A DNA stretch of 64,000 nucleotides from Scortum barcoo (GCA_023238725.1 CM041538.1:7105880-7169879), one strand, 5' to 3'; shown: positions 1-14,099, counted from the stretch's first letter. Numbers and translations: made by a program. The notes: generated from the letters alone by a model not told the origin.

Positions 1-3000
1 ATGCTTCCACTAAAAAACTTCAAAGGCCAACTGCTGTCTTCAACCTCTGTTGAAGGGTGGTTAGCTCACTGCATAGATGTGCAGGATAGATGGGACTGAA
101 AAGCCTCAGTATGCGTCAAATGAACACACACCGGTCCAACGTCTCGAATTTCCAAAAACGATAAATATGCCCACTTTGGCTGCAAATAGCCACGTGCAAT
201 GATTGACTCTTTACACAATCACTTTTTGTGTGTAGTACCGAGTGCAACACCATGAATACACTGAAGGAGAGGCTGACTCAAAGTGTGCACCATCATCCCC
301 ATTTTTACGACTGTACTGAGACTACTAAGACGCGGAAAAGACCGGGGGAGCAATGACGGCTTGTTTTTTACCTCGCCTTCCAGTGGTCATTCGGTACAAG
401 TATAAACGTTTGTTTTTAAATGCGGTTGGACACCGCGTTGTACCCTTGTTTCCTCCTCTTCCCTCACAACTCTAATATCAATGTCCCATTTGCCTCGCTG
501 ACTTCAACTGTTTAACCTCTTTAGCCCATGCTCTGCATTTCCTGCCTGCCACACTTCATCCTCCACACCTTTTCATCACTCCTCCCCCAGCTCTACAGTC
601 AGGGTGATGATTAGAAAATCTGCATGACAAACACACCTCTGAGAACTTGAGGTACAGAAGCCCCTCCCCTCTTGTCCCCTACCTGTACTGCGGGCCAATG
701 AGGGTTCAGGTGCCGGCGTATGAGGCGTTGGTCCAGCTGTCAGTCACCCTGAAGATCAGTGTTGGATGGAGCTTATATCCCCGGGTGACGGCCTGTCGTC
801 GGTCAGGTTCATCTCTGCCTCCTTGTAACCCCACCCCCTGGGCCCCTGCAAGGCCTTATGGGTACCACGCTCTGCTGAACATGTTCTTCTCTGCCCGTCG
901 GTCACTTAAGCTGTCAGTAGCAGTCGTCCTGTTGAATCTTCTTGTCTTCATATAGGTTTCCTGTGCGAACAGACAATAAAGAGTCACGCTTCATGCCTCT
1001 GCTAAGCCCCGTTCCCTTTAGCTACAGTGGCTACACCTGATACACACAGCTTTCTGTCCGACCTCAGCATGCAGTTTACGCAGTTTTCAATAGCAGGTGT
1101 AGATTTACTAAAACAATTTTATGTAATTTTCTTTAAAATAATGGGTCTGTGATTTCAGCAGGCTTTGGATTTCTCGTTGTCGACCTTTGACTTCGTTTGC
1201 CTGCATGATGTTGCTAGCAGATTTTTATCCGCTAATCAATGCTAACTCTGCTCACAAAAATTACTGTACACCATCATGAGCAAACATACTTGGACAGGCA
1301 AAGACAAGCAAAAGCAGGTTAAATGTATCTTGTTTGCATTTTAAACAGTGTCTTTCCTTTCACAAAACACAATGAGGCGGCAATGAGGAATAACGTAGAA
1401 ACACAACGCTATATCGGGTAGCAACTTTCCATAAACCTAACATGGAGCCCAGAAGAGCCGCTAATGTTAGCCTAAAGCACATCTCCGCTCTCAGACAGTG
1501 CTGTTTAAACTATTACCGACACTTTTCCTCTTGCGGTATTGGTTTCAGGAAGGATTGCATCGCTCTTGTCACAGCCACATGTACACCTTCAAAATGGGGA
1601 AAACATCCAAAGCTAAACTCGTCATGCCTCGTTACGACTGTTAAGCTACGACTGGGGAAGACCTTTGGTGAATTAACCTCCACTGGTCACCTGAAGTGGA
1701 GCCATGGCAAATTTTCACCTCACAAAGTAATTTAAATTTGACATATACATATACATTTGACATTTCTTTATTGCCTTCCTCCATTTTTAATTGCTGCACT
1801 GCCCTTACTTTAGCATAATATTATGATGGCTTGGAGGCAGGACTTTCTCTTTTATAAATGTAAGAAGATGACAGTTTGTGAGATGTGCACTAACAGAGTA
1901 GTAATATTATAATTTAATAGTCCCCAAACTACAATAAAAGCAATCTGCTTTGTGCTGACTCCAACCCTCTTTCTTTGTCATTAAAAAAAAAAAAAAAAAA
2001 ACTCTCCATTAACACATTCAGTTAAGCTAAAACGTGCATGAGATATTCGTGCGACAATGTTGGGTTGATGTTTTGTCACGTCTGTGTGAAAACAAAGTGA
2101 TTGTGTTGGCACTGATGGAAGACAATACCAGTCTTGAGTAAAGAGTGAAATGAAGGGTTATACTGATGATTTTCTGCCCGTGCATTGTAGTGATTTCTTT
2201 TATCAGCCTTCTGCCGACACACTCCTTGGAATATGATGCAATTTTCTTTTATTTGTCATCCTAACACTGATCACTGCAAATAAAAGCCCCATCTGTTTGC
2301 TCTGCGCTGAGGGTCAGTCTGACTAAATTTAATCGTTGTTCAAGTTGTCCGTCACTGAAATTATTATTAACAAAGATCCTATATGCAAACCTATTCAGTG
2401 TAAGCTGTTAGTATACATTTTTTAATTTAATTAGGCTTCTTAGGGGTTTTCTAACTCTAATATGAACCTCCTGGTTGGATCCATTATTGCAGTTGTGTTG
2501 AATATGTAGTACACTATAGGAATCTCCACTTTGAGTTTAACACAACATAATAATGTTTCACCACCTTGGAGATGGTTTGAATAACTGAATCTTCAGTGTC
2601 TTGCATTTATTTACAACTGGGTTAATTGCATTTTTTTGCTATTATTGTACTTTTTAAAATATATTTAAATTGTTTAAGGGTTCATGAGACTTTCCTCTGC
2701 AGTCATAAGCACACATCTCTGGCCACACTTTATGATGGTGTTACTTGAAGAAAACTCATGCAAAGAGAAGTTTAAATGGATTTAAATGGAGAACATTCTC
2801 CAAACTGGTCTCTTTACATCACATTAATACATACAAACTAGTCACCCCTTCACACATGGTGACTAATGTGAGGAGCTCCATGGCTGCTTGTGCCCTCAAC
2901 ACACACTTGTGCTTCATTCTGCCTTGTTTACAGTCAGTTCATTAACACAAAATCTACACAGACCACAAATGAAATGAAAGTATGGCTCAGCGATGTGGAA

Positions 3001-4234
3001 TTTTTTTTCATTGGTGGCAAGATGAACAGTAAGACGAAACCAACAGTGAGATAACAGCAGCGGCAGCCTGTCTGCCTGCATGTGTGTAAGTTTGTCTGTC
3101 CAAGCCATCCAAATAACATCCAATAATGTGGGGATGCTCGTCACCATGGCGATGCAGCATGAGTCATTGCAAGGTTCGTTATGAAGACAAAGGCCTGTGT
3201 CGAATGTATGATTATGATTAAGACAGAAAGGGTTAGCCTAGATACCAGCACACATACAGATATAAATATGCGGTTTTATATAGAGACAGTTTATTCTCTT
3301 GGCCTCTCGGCTTCACACCTGTCAATCATCCTTTCCCTTTCAAAATAAAATCAGCTTTGCTGCTTAAAATCGCATTGTGTTTACTCTCACCCTTTCTAGG
3401 TTTGTATCTCTGTTACCAGCCACATCCTTTTATTGTCACTATTGTGCTGTCACTGTTGCTATAGCAGCCATCTGTACTATGCTATAGTGGGTGAAGCAGC
3501 TTGTGATCTGAGGTCTCCAGCTTCCAAAAGAACTGGCGACCCTTATGACATTATTTATAATGCCTCAAAATACAGGGTTTCCCACCAGATATTAGTGGTG
3601 GGGAGTGAATGTATGATCGGAACAGTCAGTCTATAAATTATTTTTTAAGCTGAATCTGAAACATCCTGACACATCACACATGTAGTTCCTGTATAAAAGT
3701 TAAAAAAAAAAAAGACTTCACTCGTTTAATATGTGGCCTTTGGTGTGTGGTGTGGTGTAGAACTGCTGGTTATTGATAATATTTAAGAAAGCAGTAATTA
3801 TTATTATAATTATTCTGATGTTAACAGAGGTGCTTTTTATTTCTGGTGAGGTAGTGAGCTATTACTGGTGGCTGAGTAAATTGTTTGATTGATTTCATCT
3901 TGTATGTGAAACAATATTAGTAAGAAGTAATCTATTCTTTTATCTTATAAACGCTATACAACGCTACACAATATTATATAATAAGTTTAAGATATAGTAC
4001 TGTAGTGTACAGTGTTTCTGAAATGCTAACATTTAAAATATGAAAATACTTTTCAATACTGGGCATATGATATTTGAACTGCACCACAAAGTTGGCTTTC
4101 CATCTTTGTCTTATGCTTAGAATATAATGAAGAGATGATGTCCCATAATGTTTTAAGAGTATTTTAAGAAAAGCGGGCTGACATATGCTGAGATTTCACA
4201 CTGTGCAGACAACACTAAATCTTACAAACTACTA

Positions 4235-4252
4235 CCCTAACCCTAACCCTAA
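4235..4252 (+). repeat. Three-unit telomere-like repeat
   Basis: Three perfect tandem CCCTAA units, the vertebrate telomere hexamer. The tract is too short to be a functional telomere and is best read as a small interstitial telomeric-type repeat. Confidence 0.7.
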
Positions 4253-4985
4253 TAACTGATGCATATGCGTGTGTTTACCTGGTGATTCATTTCCTCGTAT
4301 AGGCATGACAATGGATTTATTAAAAAGGGAGGCTTTGGGTACAAGTCTTCCCCCCACAATCAATGAACAACACGTGCTAACATTTTTCCTCTCAGATTAC
4401 AGCCGTGAAGCTACCACCATTACTTAAAGTGTCATCAAGATCTCCATAGAGCATCTGAGATTTTTCACCAAATAAATGGAGAAGCAGACAAATAGAGGGA
4501 AGGAAATTGTTCTGTGGTCCTCCCCTCTGTTTCAAAAAGCTCCCACGGTCTTTTTCCTCTCTAAATACTGAGTGCTGACTCCCCTGCCCACCCACAGTCT
4601 GTTGGCCGCTTCTTATCAGAGAGAAAGAAAAAAAAAAGCTACTGCCTCCTGTTGGATGAGGAGCTGCATTTTTTCTCGAGGCTGTGAGGAGTGATCGTTG
4701 GTGTAAATGGGTTGCTTTTAAAGATTTTGGTGTGTAATAACTTAATATAATGTAAATTTCTAAATGCAAGAGTCAACAAAAATGAGTGTTTAGTGTCCGT
4801 CTCGCCTTTGAACTCATTCACTCCAATTCACTTGTCCTCCCTTCCCTCCTCTTTCTCTCTCCTCCCATCCCGTCCATCCTGGCAAACACAGTGGGAGCGA
4901 AGGGTGAATTAATAAAGGATTGAAAGTGGAGCACAACTCCCTGAGGTCCGCCTTTTCTGGGACGCTGACACAGAGAAACACACAG

Positions 4986-5081
4986 ACACACAGAGACACA
5001 CACACACACAGATCGCAAACGACAAGACGATCTACATAAAGACCCCCTCTCTCACACACACACACGCACACACACACACAA
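4986..5081. repeat. Interrupted (CA)n microsatellite cluster
   Basis: Several CA-rich runs are interrupted by GA and other bases. Long open frames on the minus strand here translate to Cys/Val repeats and are artefacts of the repeat. Confidence 0.8.
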
Positions 5082-5374
5082 ATGTAAGGCCTACATGTGA
5101 TGTGCATACTTCTCAGGCATTACTGGGGTGATGAGATGGGAAGAGGGGGAGACACAGAGAGAAAACCATCCATACATGCCATCATCGGCAAGCCCCTGTC
5201 TTATATGGAGGGAGGGACAAGAGGAGGACAGGGGGAGTGACGAGTGGAGGAGATTGAGGAAGGAGGAGGAGGAAGAGCCACTTGAGGAGGGGTGCATGGA
5301 GAGTGTCGCGAAAGGCTGTGAAGCCCACAGTGGTCCCATACTCCCTGTGATTCCTCCTCTAATGTAATTTCATT

Positions 5375-5765
5375 TGCTTTCATTTCATTTCTCTCCTCTC
5401 TTTTCTTTTACTCTCCCCTTTCCTTACGTTTCACAGTGGTTGTTGGGATGCTTTTCTCTGTGATGGTCCAATACTCCCTTGTTTCATCCTCTCTTCTATT
5501 TTCTATCTCCTTTCTCTTTGTCTCTCTTTAGTCCCTCCTTTTCACAGGTCTCCTTTTTTCTTCCCCGTCACTCTGCTCCATTTCTTCTACTCTCTCCATC
5601 CCTTTTTCCCCACAACAGTCCAACACTCCCTCCTTTCCTCTTCTCCTCCCCTTTCCTTTCACCTCTCCTCCCTTCTCCTTTCTTCTTCTCCCCTTCCTTT
5701 CATTTCACCATGGTCCAATGCTCCACTTCTCAACCCCCTCCCCTCCTTACATCTCCTCTCCTCTT
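5375..5765. repeat. Polypyrimidine tract (C/T-rich, about 390 bp)
   Basis: The plus strand is overwhelmingly C and T, with mixed CTCC, TTCC and TCTC units instead of a clean tandem repeat. Open frames here give Ser/Pro/Leu/Phe-rich translations that I treat as spurious. Mirror-symmetric polypyrimidine DNA of this kind can adopt triplex structures, which is general knowledge and not shown here. Confidence 0.75.
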
Positions 5766-8700
5766 CATAAATACTTATAATATAATATATAATAATATAT
5801 AGATTTACAGTGCTGTGTTGAATGTTGCAGGCTGCATGCAAACGCCTGGTAGTTATATGTTGGAGCAGGAAGTGTCCTCACTCATTTGGGCAGCAAAGGG
5901 AGAAGTTATGCAGTGGTGGCAGTGGGATGCTAACACTTCAGCACTGTCTGAAAAAACTCTAACGTCAGCAAAAAATGGACAGTCTCAACCATTTTAGAGA
6001 TAAAAGAAAAAACAAACAAACAAACACACAAAAAAAGCTGATAGAAATGTGGTGCAATAAACTGCTGCACCAAATGTGAGTCCCTTTCCTGATTTGACAG
6101 TGCACCATGAAATATTTCTATTGACAGGTTGCCTTACAGTCAAGGTGGGAGGTATTGTTTATTAGTGGCTTACACTAATAAAAACCTGTTAATAATTAAG
6201 CCTCCTGGAGCAGGGGGGAAAAAAGTCCCTCAGGAGTTTCATTGTAATTCAAAGCGTTGTAGTGGGCACAGTCAGGCACTGGGGATCAAGCCAGCAGCTC
6301 TTCAACTACTCACTAGATTTTTCTAACAGATCTGCCAAACAGCTTTTCCTCCCTCTACTCCATCCATCTTTCCTTTCCCTCTGTCCGTCACTTTGTTTTC
6401 ATCTCTCCCTCCCAACAATCTGCTGACTAAAACAAGGACAGAAAAGGGGGCTATACAGGATGAATGAAATGACTGAAATGAGTGAAACTAACTGAATTAA
6501 TGTATGAATAAATAAATGAATGAGTAAATGTTTGTGACAGGGTTACAAGAACTACTATGAGTTAATTAACTGCTCCTCTGCTTTTGAACTGTGTGTCACC
6601 AGGATGTGACACAAAAGATGCTGCTGGGAAATGTTGATACGTGTTGACACATGCTAATTTTTTTTTATTCAAAAAGATTAAAGAAAGTGAAGAACAGACA
6701 GCTCTAATTAGATGGAGTGTGTTTATCTCTTGGTTTCATTTGTTCCAGTCAGAGAACAATTTTACTTTACATGAAAGCATTTCAGGGGGGCAGTCAATAA
6801 TTTGGATATTTTGGCACATACAAACTGAGGATCCAATGCCATTTTAAAAGCTGCGCTAGACTGACTAAAACAGGCTCCATTCCAGTAAAAACCAATGACT
6901 GGACGTTTAAGGTGTCAGTATGCTTCAGCTGAGGTGCTTTGAGAGGTGTGAAACACCTCTCCCGATGTTAGAAAGGTGAGGACCTTTCTCATATTGGAAA
7001 CTGAACAAGCTAGAGATGCTAGCACCCAGACCTCTGTACTTTTTTCTGAGGTGGATATAATAAAAGTTGTGAAATAACTGGCTAAAAATAACGTTACCTT
7101 TAGGTGACAAAGATCTGATAATACCAAGATAACTGACTTGCTCATATGATCACCAGATGCTCACATTTCTTATGTATGTGTGAGTGGCTGGGTGGCAAAG
7201 AGGATGATCTTGTCGTTACCACAAAGACTAGAGAATTTTACAAGTGGATTACTTGTAGATCACTCCTGTGCAGTCATGTTACAATAAACAGAGGCAAACC
7301 ATCGTAGTGCCATATCATTTGTTTCACTTGACTGAATAAACTACCTAGCTGGCCAGCTAATATTAATTCTATCCATCCAATGAGAGACTGGTAAACTTTC
7401 AAATGAAGTCTTAATGCTTTTCAGTTCAGTTTGTGTAAAACATTCGTGTAAAATGAGGTACGCCTTTATGTTTTTATTTTCATTGTCAGACGGTCTTGGC
7501 AGAGGCCAGTTACTTTAACATATAAATATCAATTGACCCTATGTTTACTTTCCTCTCTGAGACAGATGAAAATTGAAAGCCTTGATGAAATAAATTAGGT
7601 GATTATTTTTTATTCACTTTGACAGGAGAGATGAACGAGGAGTCATGGAGAGACCGGAGGTGAATACAGAGTGAGAGAACAAAGTTTCAGTAGTGTGAGT
7701 TTACTTGGACATTTTTAATCTAACACTGTCAAAAGCACTTATCCAGATGTTTCATGATCAATTTAGCCTCTTCTTTATTTCCAGATTGTAGTGCAGATCA
7801 TTCAATGCAACATTAACCTGATTCTCATGTATTACTGGTTGACCACTCACATGGTTTTAAAGCTGTTATTCTAACTAGCAACTAGTAACTAAAGTTTTAA
7901 AAGGTTGTCTTATAAATGTTGTGGATTTAAAGTAGCATGAAAAACGGAAATACTCAAGTAAAGACCCCAAAATTATAATTTACCAAGTAAATATGCCACC
8001 ATAATGTTCTGAGCTCACAATGATGAAGTCATATAAAGTTCATAAAGCTCATAACGAGCTCTGTGAAGATGATCATGAATGTCAGTAAACCAACAATGCA
8101 TGTCTTTAAGCATTTCATCACAGAGACTGGTCTAATGTTTGTCTTGACTCCACTTAGTGGCAGAAACTGGAACAAGACACATGAATGTGATGCAGCAGAA
8201 GAAACTACAAGGTGACAAAAGCTCAACAGAGCCTGAGGGACAAATTTAGAGCAGATTTAGAAATAAAACTTTGAACACAGTTTTGAATCTCTGCATCTGT
8301 TTTTTAAAACAACCTCTTTTTTTCCTCTGCATACGTGTGAATTAAACCGGCATTCAACTTGATGCAGGGGCAGAAAAAAAGCAGAGGGAGAGACGGCATA
8401 AAGAGATGAAGTCAGTGAAGAGAAGGAATACAAAAGAGAAATAGAGCAAGAAGGAAAACATGCAGAAAAAAGTGAAAGAAAGAAAGAGTCAGAGCTAGAA
8501 GCAGCGAGAGGGAGAAAGAAAGAGAGCCTCTTGCAGAAGCCCAGGGGGTATCCTGCTATCCCAGAATGCTTTGCTCTAACCTACTTTGGTATTTCTGTTT
8601 CTGTCTTTGTCTCTGCAGCGCTCTGAGTGGGCTAGCTACCCCGTACGCACCATATCTGACTGAGTTTTGTGCATGTGTGTGTTCTTGGATGTCTATCCTT

Positions 8701-8935
8701 CCGGGGACCAACTCCATAGGAATACACATGAATTTATGCCTGTAAATGTTCTGGTTGTGGACGCCCATTAATTAGTTTAATAACCGACCCTATTATTCCT
8801 GAAAAGGTAAAAAGAGGCCTTTTATCTCTGCTTTGGGGGGATATATAGACAAACACACACAGCTCAGAGTCAAGTCAAGAAGAGTCCGTAATACATACTC
8901 ATGTGTGTCTGTGTGTGAGAGTATCTATGGGTGAA

Positions 8936-8937
<2 letters not shown>

Positions 8938-8971
<34 letters not shown>

Positions 8972-9072
8972 TTGTGCGGGCTGAGTGGGCAGCCTGACGA
9001 CCAACACTCTGTTACCATGGAAACTAATGAGCAGAGCAAGGAGGAGAGAGGTGAAGAAGAGAGGAAGTTTCA

Positions 9073-9104
<32 letters not shown>
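8938..9104. repeat. (TG)n and (TC)n/(TATC)n microsatellites
   Basis: A (TG)n run at about 8,938-8,964 is followed by unique sequence and then a compound TC/TATC repeat at about 9,073-9,103. Confidence 0.85.
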
Positions 9105-9750
9105 CATTACATTCTTGAGGCAGCTCAGTAGTACGCCACATCAGAGCAACAATTACATCAGGAAATGTGTGGAAATACATATGTAACGTTCAAGGTTCAG
9201 TGCACTGTTTCCTGAAAGAGACATTTCTTGAATTAAAGTGATTTCTGCACATAAATCCGACCCTGTTTATAACAAACCATTCTTAAAATTACAATTTGAA
9301 AACAAAATGCTCCTTTACTTTAAGTTTAATTTTATTAATCGTATGAAATGACTGTATTGCTCAGACTTTGCTGTAACTGTGTCAGCTTGGTTCTAAAAAT
9401 GAAGTAAATTAAAACATAAAGAAGTGCCTCTTCAGTTTCTCTCTCTCTCTCTCTACACCCCATCACAACTTTAAACACTCAAACACAGTTGTTTTGGGAA
9501 CTTGTGATGACTGATTTAATTCAACTTCAACTCTACCCTTTTTCTCAACATACCTGACTCCAGTGTTTAGGCTAACCTTCACAAAAGCAAAAGCCTAACG
9601 TTGAAAAAAATCAGTACCCTATTTAGGAGCAGATTTTTATCCCCATATGAGAGGTCAGTCCCCACAGTGTGACCACAGGGCACACATAATATCTGTTGTC
9701 AGTGTGACTTTCAACACTGGAACCAGGGCTCCACCTGCTGCATGCACAGG

Positions 9751-9787
<37 letters not shown>

Positions 9788-10580
9788 ACTATTTAAAGCC
9801 TTTACTCTGTCATAATGATCAAACCTTTTATGCCTCTCCATGATTGCTTCCTAACGAGTCATTAACATACAAATTCACAACAGTGTTAAATTTGAATAAA
9901 CTTCTCCAAACTGTCATCCACATGCGTCACGGCCGTCCATACATATCACTCATTGTTCCTTTCAGCTGCATGTACAGAGGCCTGCGGTGATTAACATCTA
10001 ACTCCTACCTGACACTGCATACATGCACATAACTTTAAACACAACAGCAAGGAAGCAACTGTGTTTTCAGTTTAGTGGCTGAATTTGATACATGTTTTCT
10101 CCTGACCTACCCACACCTGTTGTGTTGTTTGTGCTCAACAACTGAGCGAAACTCCATTAACTTCCTGACCAAGGACAACCCACGCCACCTCACAACGCTT
10201 TTTGTGTTTGCTCTTAAAACAACAAAAACCATGGCTGAAGGCCTCTGGCAATTATTTTGTGTTTTTTTATTTTTCTTTTTTTTAAATGGAACTTTTACAG
10301 TTTATAAGGCTGAATTTATCCAGGATGCATCACTACATTAAGTAATTCAGCTCCAAAATGACAATGACTATGAAAAGTTAAATGTTGTAAAGAAAAGCAA
10401 ACAAATAAAAAAGTGCCTTGTAAACAATCAGTTGTTTCTCACCTTCAGGTCTAGCCATTCTTATATTACCTTAATAAAGCTGTTTTTTTTTTTTTTAAAT
10501 CATCTTGTATATGTGTATCCTCAAATATGAGCTAGTACAGAGCATAGATCAAAACAGTCATCAAGATGTTGCCCCATAGT
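9105..10580. other. Gene-free stretch with one CA microsatellite
   Basis: AT-rich sequence with a short (TC)n at about 9,440-9,455 and an (AC)n run at 9,752-9,782. No exon, RNA gene or mobile element with identifiable ends was found. Confidence 0.55.
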
Positions 10581-10840
10581 GCCCCCAGTGGTCAAAATGT
10601 AAAGACGCCTTTAAAGGTGATGTTACTTAAAGGTATAACGAGTAGGATTTGTTGGCTGCTCTTTGCAAACACGTGATCCAAAGTTGCCCAGCCCCACCGG
10701 CTCAGCCCTAAACACACATGCCTTTGGTGATCCCATGTGCTTACGATCTTAAAACTTATCGCTACGTTTTTATAGTCACAGGCATCATGTTTATAACTTA
10801 CCAGCAGCGTCAGCAGAGCTAAATTTCCTGGATGAAACAC

Positions 10841-10965
10841 TAAAACTAGACGAGGGACAGAGGGTGTCACAACTGTACAGATTGTAAAGCCCTCCGAGGC
10901 AAACAATGTTTGTGATTTTGGGCTCTAAATAAATAAATTTGATTTGATTTTGATTTGACGGACTG
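10841..10965 (+). mobile_element. L2/Rex1-like LINE 3' tail fragment
   Basis: The stretch contains TGTAAAGCCCTCCGAGGCAA, then a TTTGGGCTCTAAATAAAT-type block and a terminal run of TTTGATT units. In fish genomes this arrangement is the usual 3' end of L2/Rex1-type LINEs and of SINEs that borrow their tail. Whether the preceding 200 bp belongs to the same insertion is unclear. The family call rests on recall of the tail motif. Confidence 0.6.
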
Positions 10966-12793
10966 TTATTAAGATGTGCTAACATCACATTATTGAAGTT
11001 ATCGTTTCCATCACAACTCTCATTTTGCTGAATTCATTCTATGATGTTTCTGCACAACATGTTTACCTGACTTTTCCTCCTGACATCAGAATAAGACAAT
11101 ATTTAGCCAGATAGCATCCTTTGACAAAACAGTTTTCTTTGCGCTTTGCTGACATTAGAAGCGTCCACCTGCTACAGCGGGATCATCCCAAAATAAACAG
11201 ATAAACGGTTCAGAAGAACGCTGAAATGACTACATCATGATAATGGTCTGTAAAAAGAGTTCATGCTCTGTCATGTCTGCCCCGAAGCAACAAACAAACA
11301 ACTTTTAAAATGCTTGTTTTATGAATGGAGTTTGGCTCAGTCAGGGCTATACTAACACTGTAGCTGCTCCATCAACATTCAAAATAATGTCGTCTAAATT
11401 AGACTACAGCAGCAACGTTATTGTTATACATACATTGTGTTATTTTAAAGTTATATCTCTACATGAAGTAGTATCATAGACCTATCATTAGCTCGTGCTG
11501 CACAAGTTGACACCGTAGTGAGCTGAGGCGAGTCAAAGCTCTCTGGAGCAAAAACGTCATGTCCGTTGGAAGAAAATAATCGCGGAAGGTCTAATTTCCT
11601 AAGTTCACACATAATTTATTGTTATTTAGGAATTAGTTTTAATGTTTTGTTTGTAATGTGAACAAGCACCAGGAGGCACAAGTGCACAATTAACATCCTG
11701 CCGTTAGTTCCAGCTATTCCACAGATGGCAGCAACAGCAATGTGCCAACAAAGGCAGTGAAGAAGAAGAAGACCGCTAGCAAGCAAACATGAACGTAAAC
11801 AGCAAAATGCAAAAGGTTTTTAAGAATCTGCTTTACAAAAGCTTTATGAGGAAGGAAATCAAGGATGCATACAATGTGTTTTGGGAGATACACTGAATAA
11901 AAACATAAGCTTTGTTTGCAAGAAAAGTCCATTGGGCACCACTTTGTAATCAATATATGTTTGGTAGATAATTATTTTTTTTGGTTTCCTGCATTGACCA
12001 ACTTAGCTAAATTCCACATTTTCAACCGTTATTCATCAGCAGTGAAGCATCCTGCTGATCATCGGGCCACATAGATTATTTAATACAGTAAACACTGAAT
12101 GGAGCAGACAGCAGATGGTATTCTGAAAGATCACTGGAAACTACAGTGGGTGGACTGCCAGGACAGGCTGGTTTCCCCTCTTTTACCTCATGTCCTCCCT
12201 CCGTCTTCCTCCTCACTCCAACTTATGTTCAACAGAGCTCCATGGAGACGAGTGTCTTCCTCAACAAACAACGCTTTTTTTTTTACTCAGTAGTTCAATT
12301 CTGTATCTCCAAAATGATCACAACAACCTATTGTGTCAAAGACCTTCCATGGTGAGGTTTTTATACCTAAATCTAAGCAACCTTTCAAAATACTAATAAA
12401 TAAAATGCAGTCATGGCAAAGCTTATTGTTGTGGTTTGGTTTGGAGGACTTGTTGGTTTCTCACATACAATTTTTTTACCATTGTAAGTTCTGTCGAGTC
12501 TTTGCATAAAGTTTGATGTTTCTATCCATCCTAAAAGACAGATCCCTCCTCTCTTCCTCTTCTTGAGGTTTCTGTGTTTGTTTTGTTTTTGTAGATTTTT
12601 ATCATTCTAATTGCAAGTCTTAAAAGAATACTCCACCTATTTCAGTTTGCACTCATACACCTTGCCCATCAAACAACAGACCGTTTAAAAATAAAAAGAC
12701 TATCAAAATTGCAGCAGCTATTGTAGCCTCGAGCTGCTACCTTCAGGCAGAATTGAGGAGCAGGCTGGAGAGGTCTGGTACCTGACTGCTCTC
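10966..12793. other. Gene-free stretch
   Basis: No supported coding exon. A run of GAAGAA units near 11,760 and short T-runs are the only visible structure. Parts may be diverged dispersed repeats, but I could not define ends. Confidence 0.5.
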
Positions 12794-13316
12794 TAATGGC
12801 TCTTTTCCACTAGCACCTACTCGGCTCAGTTTCGGTCATTTTCCATTACCAGTACCACCTCAGCGTGGGTGGGGTTGTCATAGCAACGCGGCCGAAACTC
12901 CAGCGACGTCCATTTGTTATGCGACACAAACACGAAACGACTTCACGGAGCAATGGAGGCCACCAGACGAAGAAATGTCTGCACCTCGTCGTTGCTCGCG
13001 CGGGGTTGATTTCTGTGCAGCCATCTCTGATTGTGTTCGTTGTTGTTATTGCGCGTTTTAAAAATGGCGCGGTTGTTGACTCTTATGAACGAGTCGCTCT
13101 CCTGATTCATCTAGTGACGTCACGCCCTGGCCAATCAGTGGCCTGCCGTCTGCTGACGTCACATTTTCGGCTCCGACTCAGCTCTCGCTTGGAACCCCGG
13201 CTGAGTAGGTACTAGAAAAGTACCTGGTACCAGGTACTAACACGTAATGGAAAAGCACGTAAAAACCAAGTTGAGTCGAGTCGAGCCGAGTAGGTACTAG
13301 TGGAAAAGGGCCATAA
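12794..13316. mobile_element. Non-autonomous PIF/Harbinger-like element (MITE) with TAA target duplication
   Basis: The body runs 12,797-13,313 (517 bp) and is flanked on both sides by TAA. The left end reads TGGCTCTTTTCCACTAG and the right end, reverse-complemented, reads TGGCCCTTTTCCACTAG. The inverted repeats continue inward through CACCTACTCGGCTC-like sequence. A three-base T/A-rich target duplication is the hallmark of PIF/Harbinger transposons. The interior is CpG-rich, contains TGACGTCA-like motifs and has an open frame that resembles no transposase. It was therefore probably mobilised in trans. Confidence 0.82.
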
Positions 13317-13746
13317 CTCTACACCACCTCCATTTCTTTCATTTTCAGACTTCCCCAACTGTTGTCTTCAAGTGACATCATTGTTTAAGTTTTATCCAAA
13401 AGGCTTAATGCACCACACATGTAGTGAGAGGTGGCGCTCCCCTTTAAGATGACTGACATTTATGCACACACCAGCATGGACACGACATAAAGGTCCACGT
13501 CACCTGGCCTTAACATGTAATAACCGCAGGCTGTCATCCACTGGCAGCCCCAAACCACCCCATCTAATTGGCTAATGGTTGGGAAGGCTCGTGGATGACT
13601 CACTCCCTCTCACACAAACCTTACAGTGACGCACACAAATCTCCCGTGAATGCTCTGTTAGCATTTACACTGTTGCAGTTACAGACACTTAACTAGTCAG
13701 AAAGAACTAAACACAAACAAACAAACCAGAAGACATCTCTCTCTCT

Positions 13747-13783
<37 letters not shown>
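13747..13783. repeat. (CA)n microsatellite
   Basis: A (CT)n run followed by about 16 CA units. A second, shorter GT run lies at about 13,873-13,897 and a CA run at about 14,004-14,020. Confidence 0.9.
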
Positions 13784-13787
<4 letters not shown>

Positions 13788-14099
13788 GGCCTGTTCTAGC
13801 TGACTTCTGTCAACAACTTTGGAGAGTCTGGAGGGCCCAGTGAGAGCCCACTCTTTCCTGGATCTCTCTGAGTGTGTGTGTATGTGTGTGTGTGTGTCCA
13901 TGGGCATCCTGTGAGAGTGTGGGCAAGGACAGTGAGGCTGAGTTGTCATATTGGGCAGAACATATCTGCATATTCATAACCAAGCATTTATGCATACAAG
14001 CCTACACACACACACACACACTCAGGTGAACAGAGAAATCTACCATGAGATGTGAACAGTATTAAAAAATGATAATGGCGTCGTGCTGAGGAGAACAGC

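Larger units (their letters stand above)
1..8935. other. Gene-free stretch
   Basis: I see no coding exon that I can support here. The open frames are short, lack recognisable motifs and often run through low-complexity DNA. A GC-richer block at about 650-960 reads open on the plus strand and is followed by an AATAAA near 973, but it matches no family I know. The rest is AT-rich DNA with poly-A runs (about 1,982-2,000) and pyrimidine-rich tracts. It could be intergenic DNA or a large intron of a gene lying to the left. Confidence 0.6.

Noticed and set aside
647..955. GC-richer open frame that could be an exon
   Set aside because: No recognisable domain, no matching neighbouring exon, and coding sense could not be told from the opposite strand. 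Left in the gene-free entry.
4235..4252. Telomere repeat as evidence of a chromosome end or fusion
   Set aside because: Only three units, so chance or minor interstitial repeat is sufficient.
5479..5802. 107-codon Phe/Ser/Pro-rich open frame
   Set aside because: Entirely within the polypyrimidine tract, with no homology and no splice context.
9011..9024. GTTACCATGGAAAC, an X-box-like palindrome
   Set aside because: One mismatch to the consensus, more than 20 kb from any supported gene and no other promoter features nearby.
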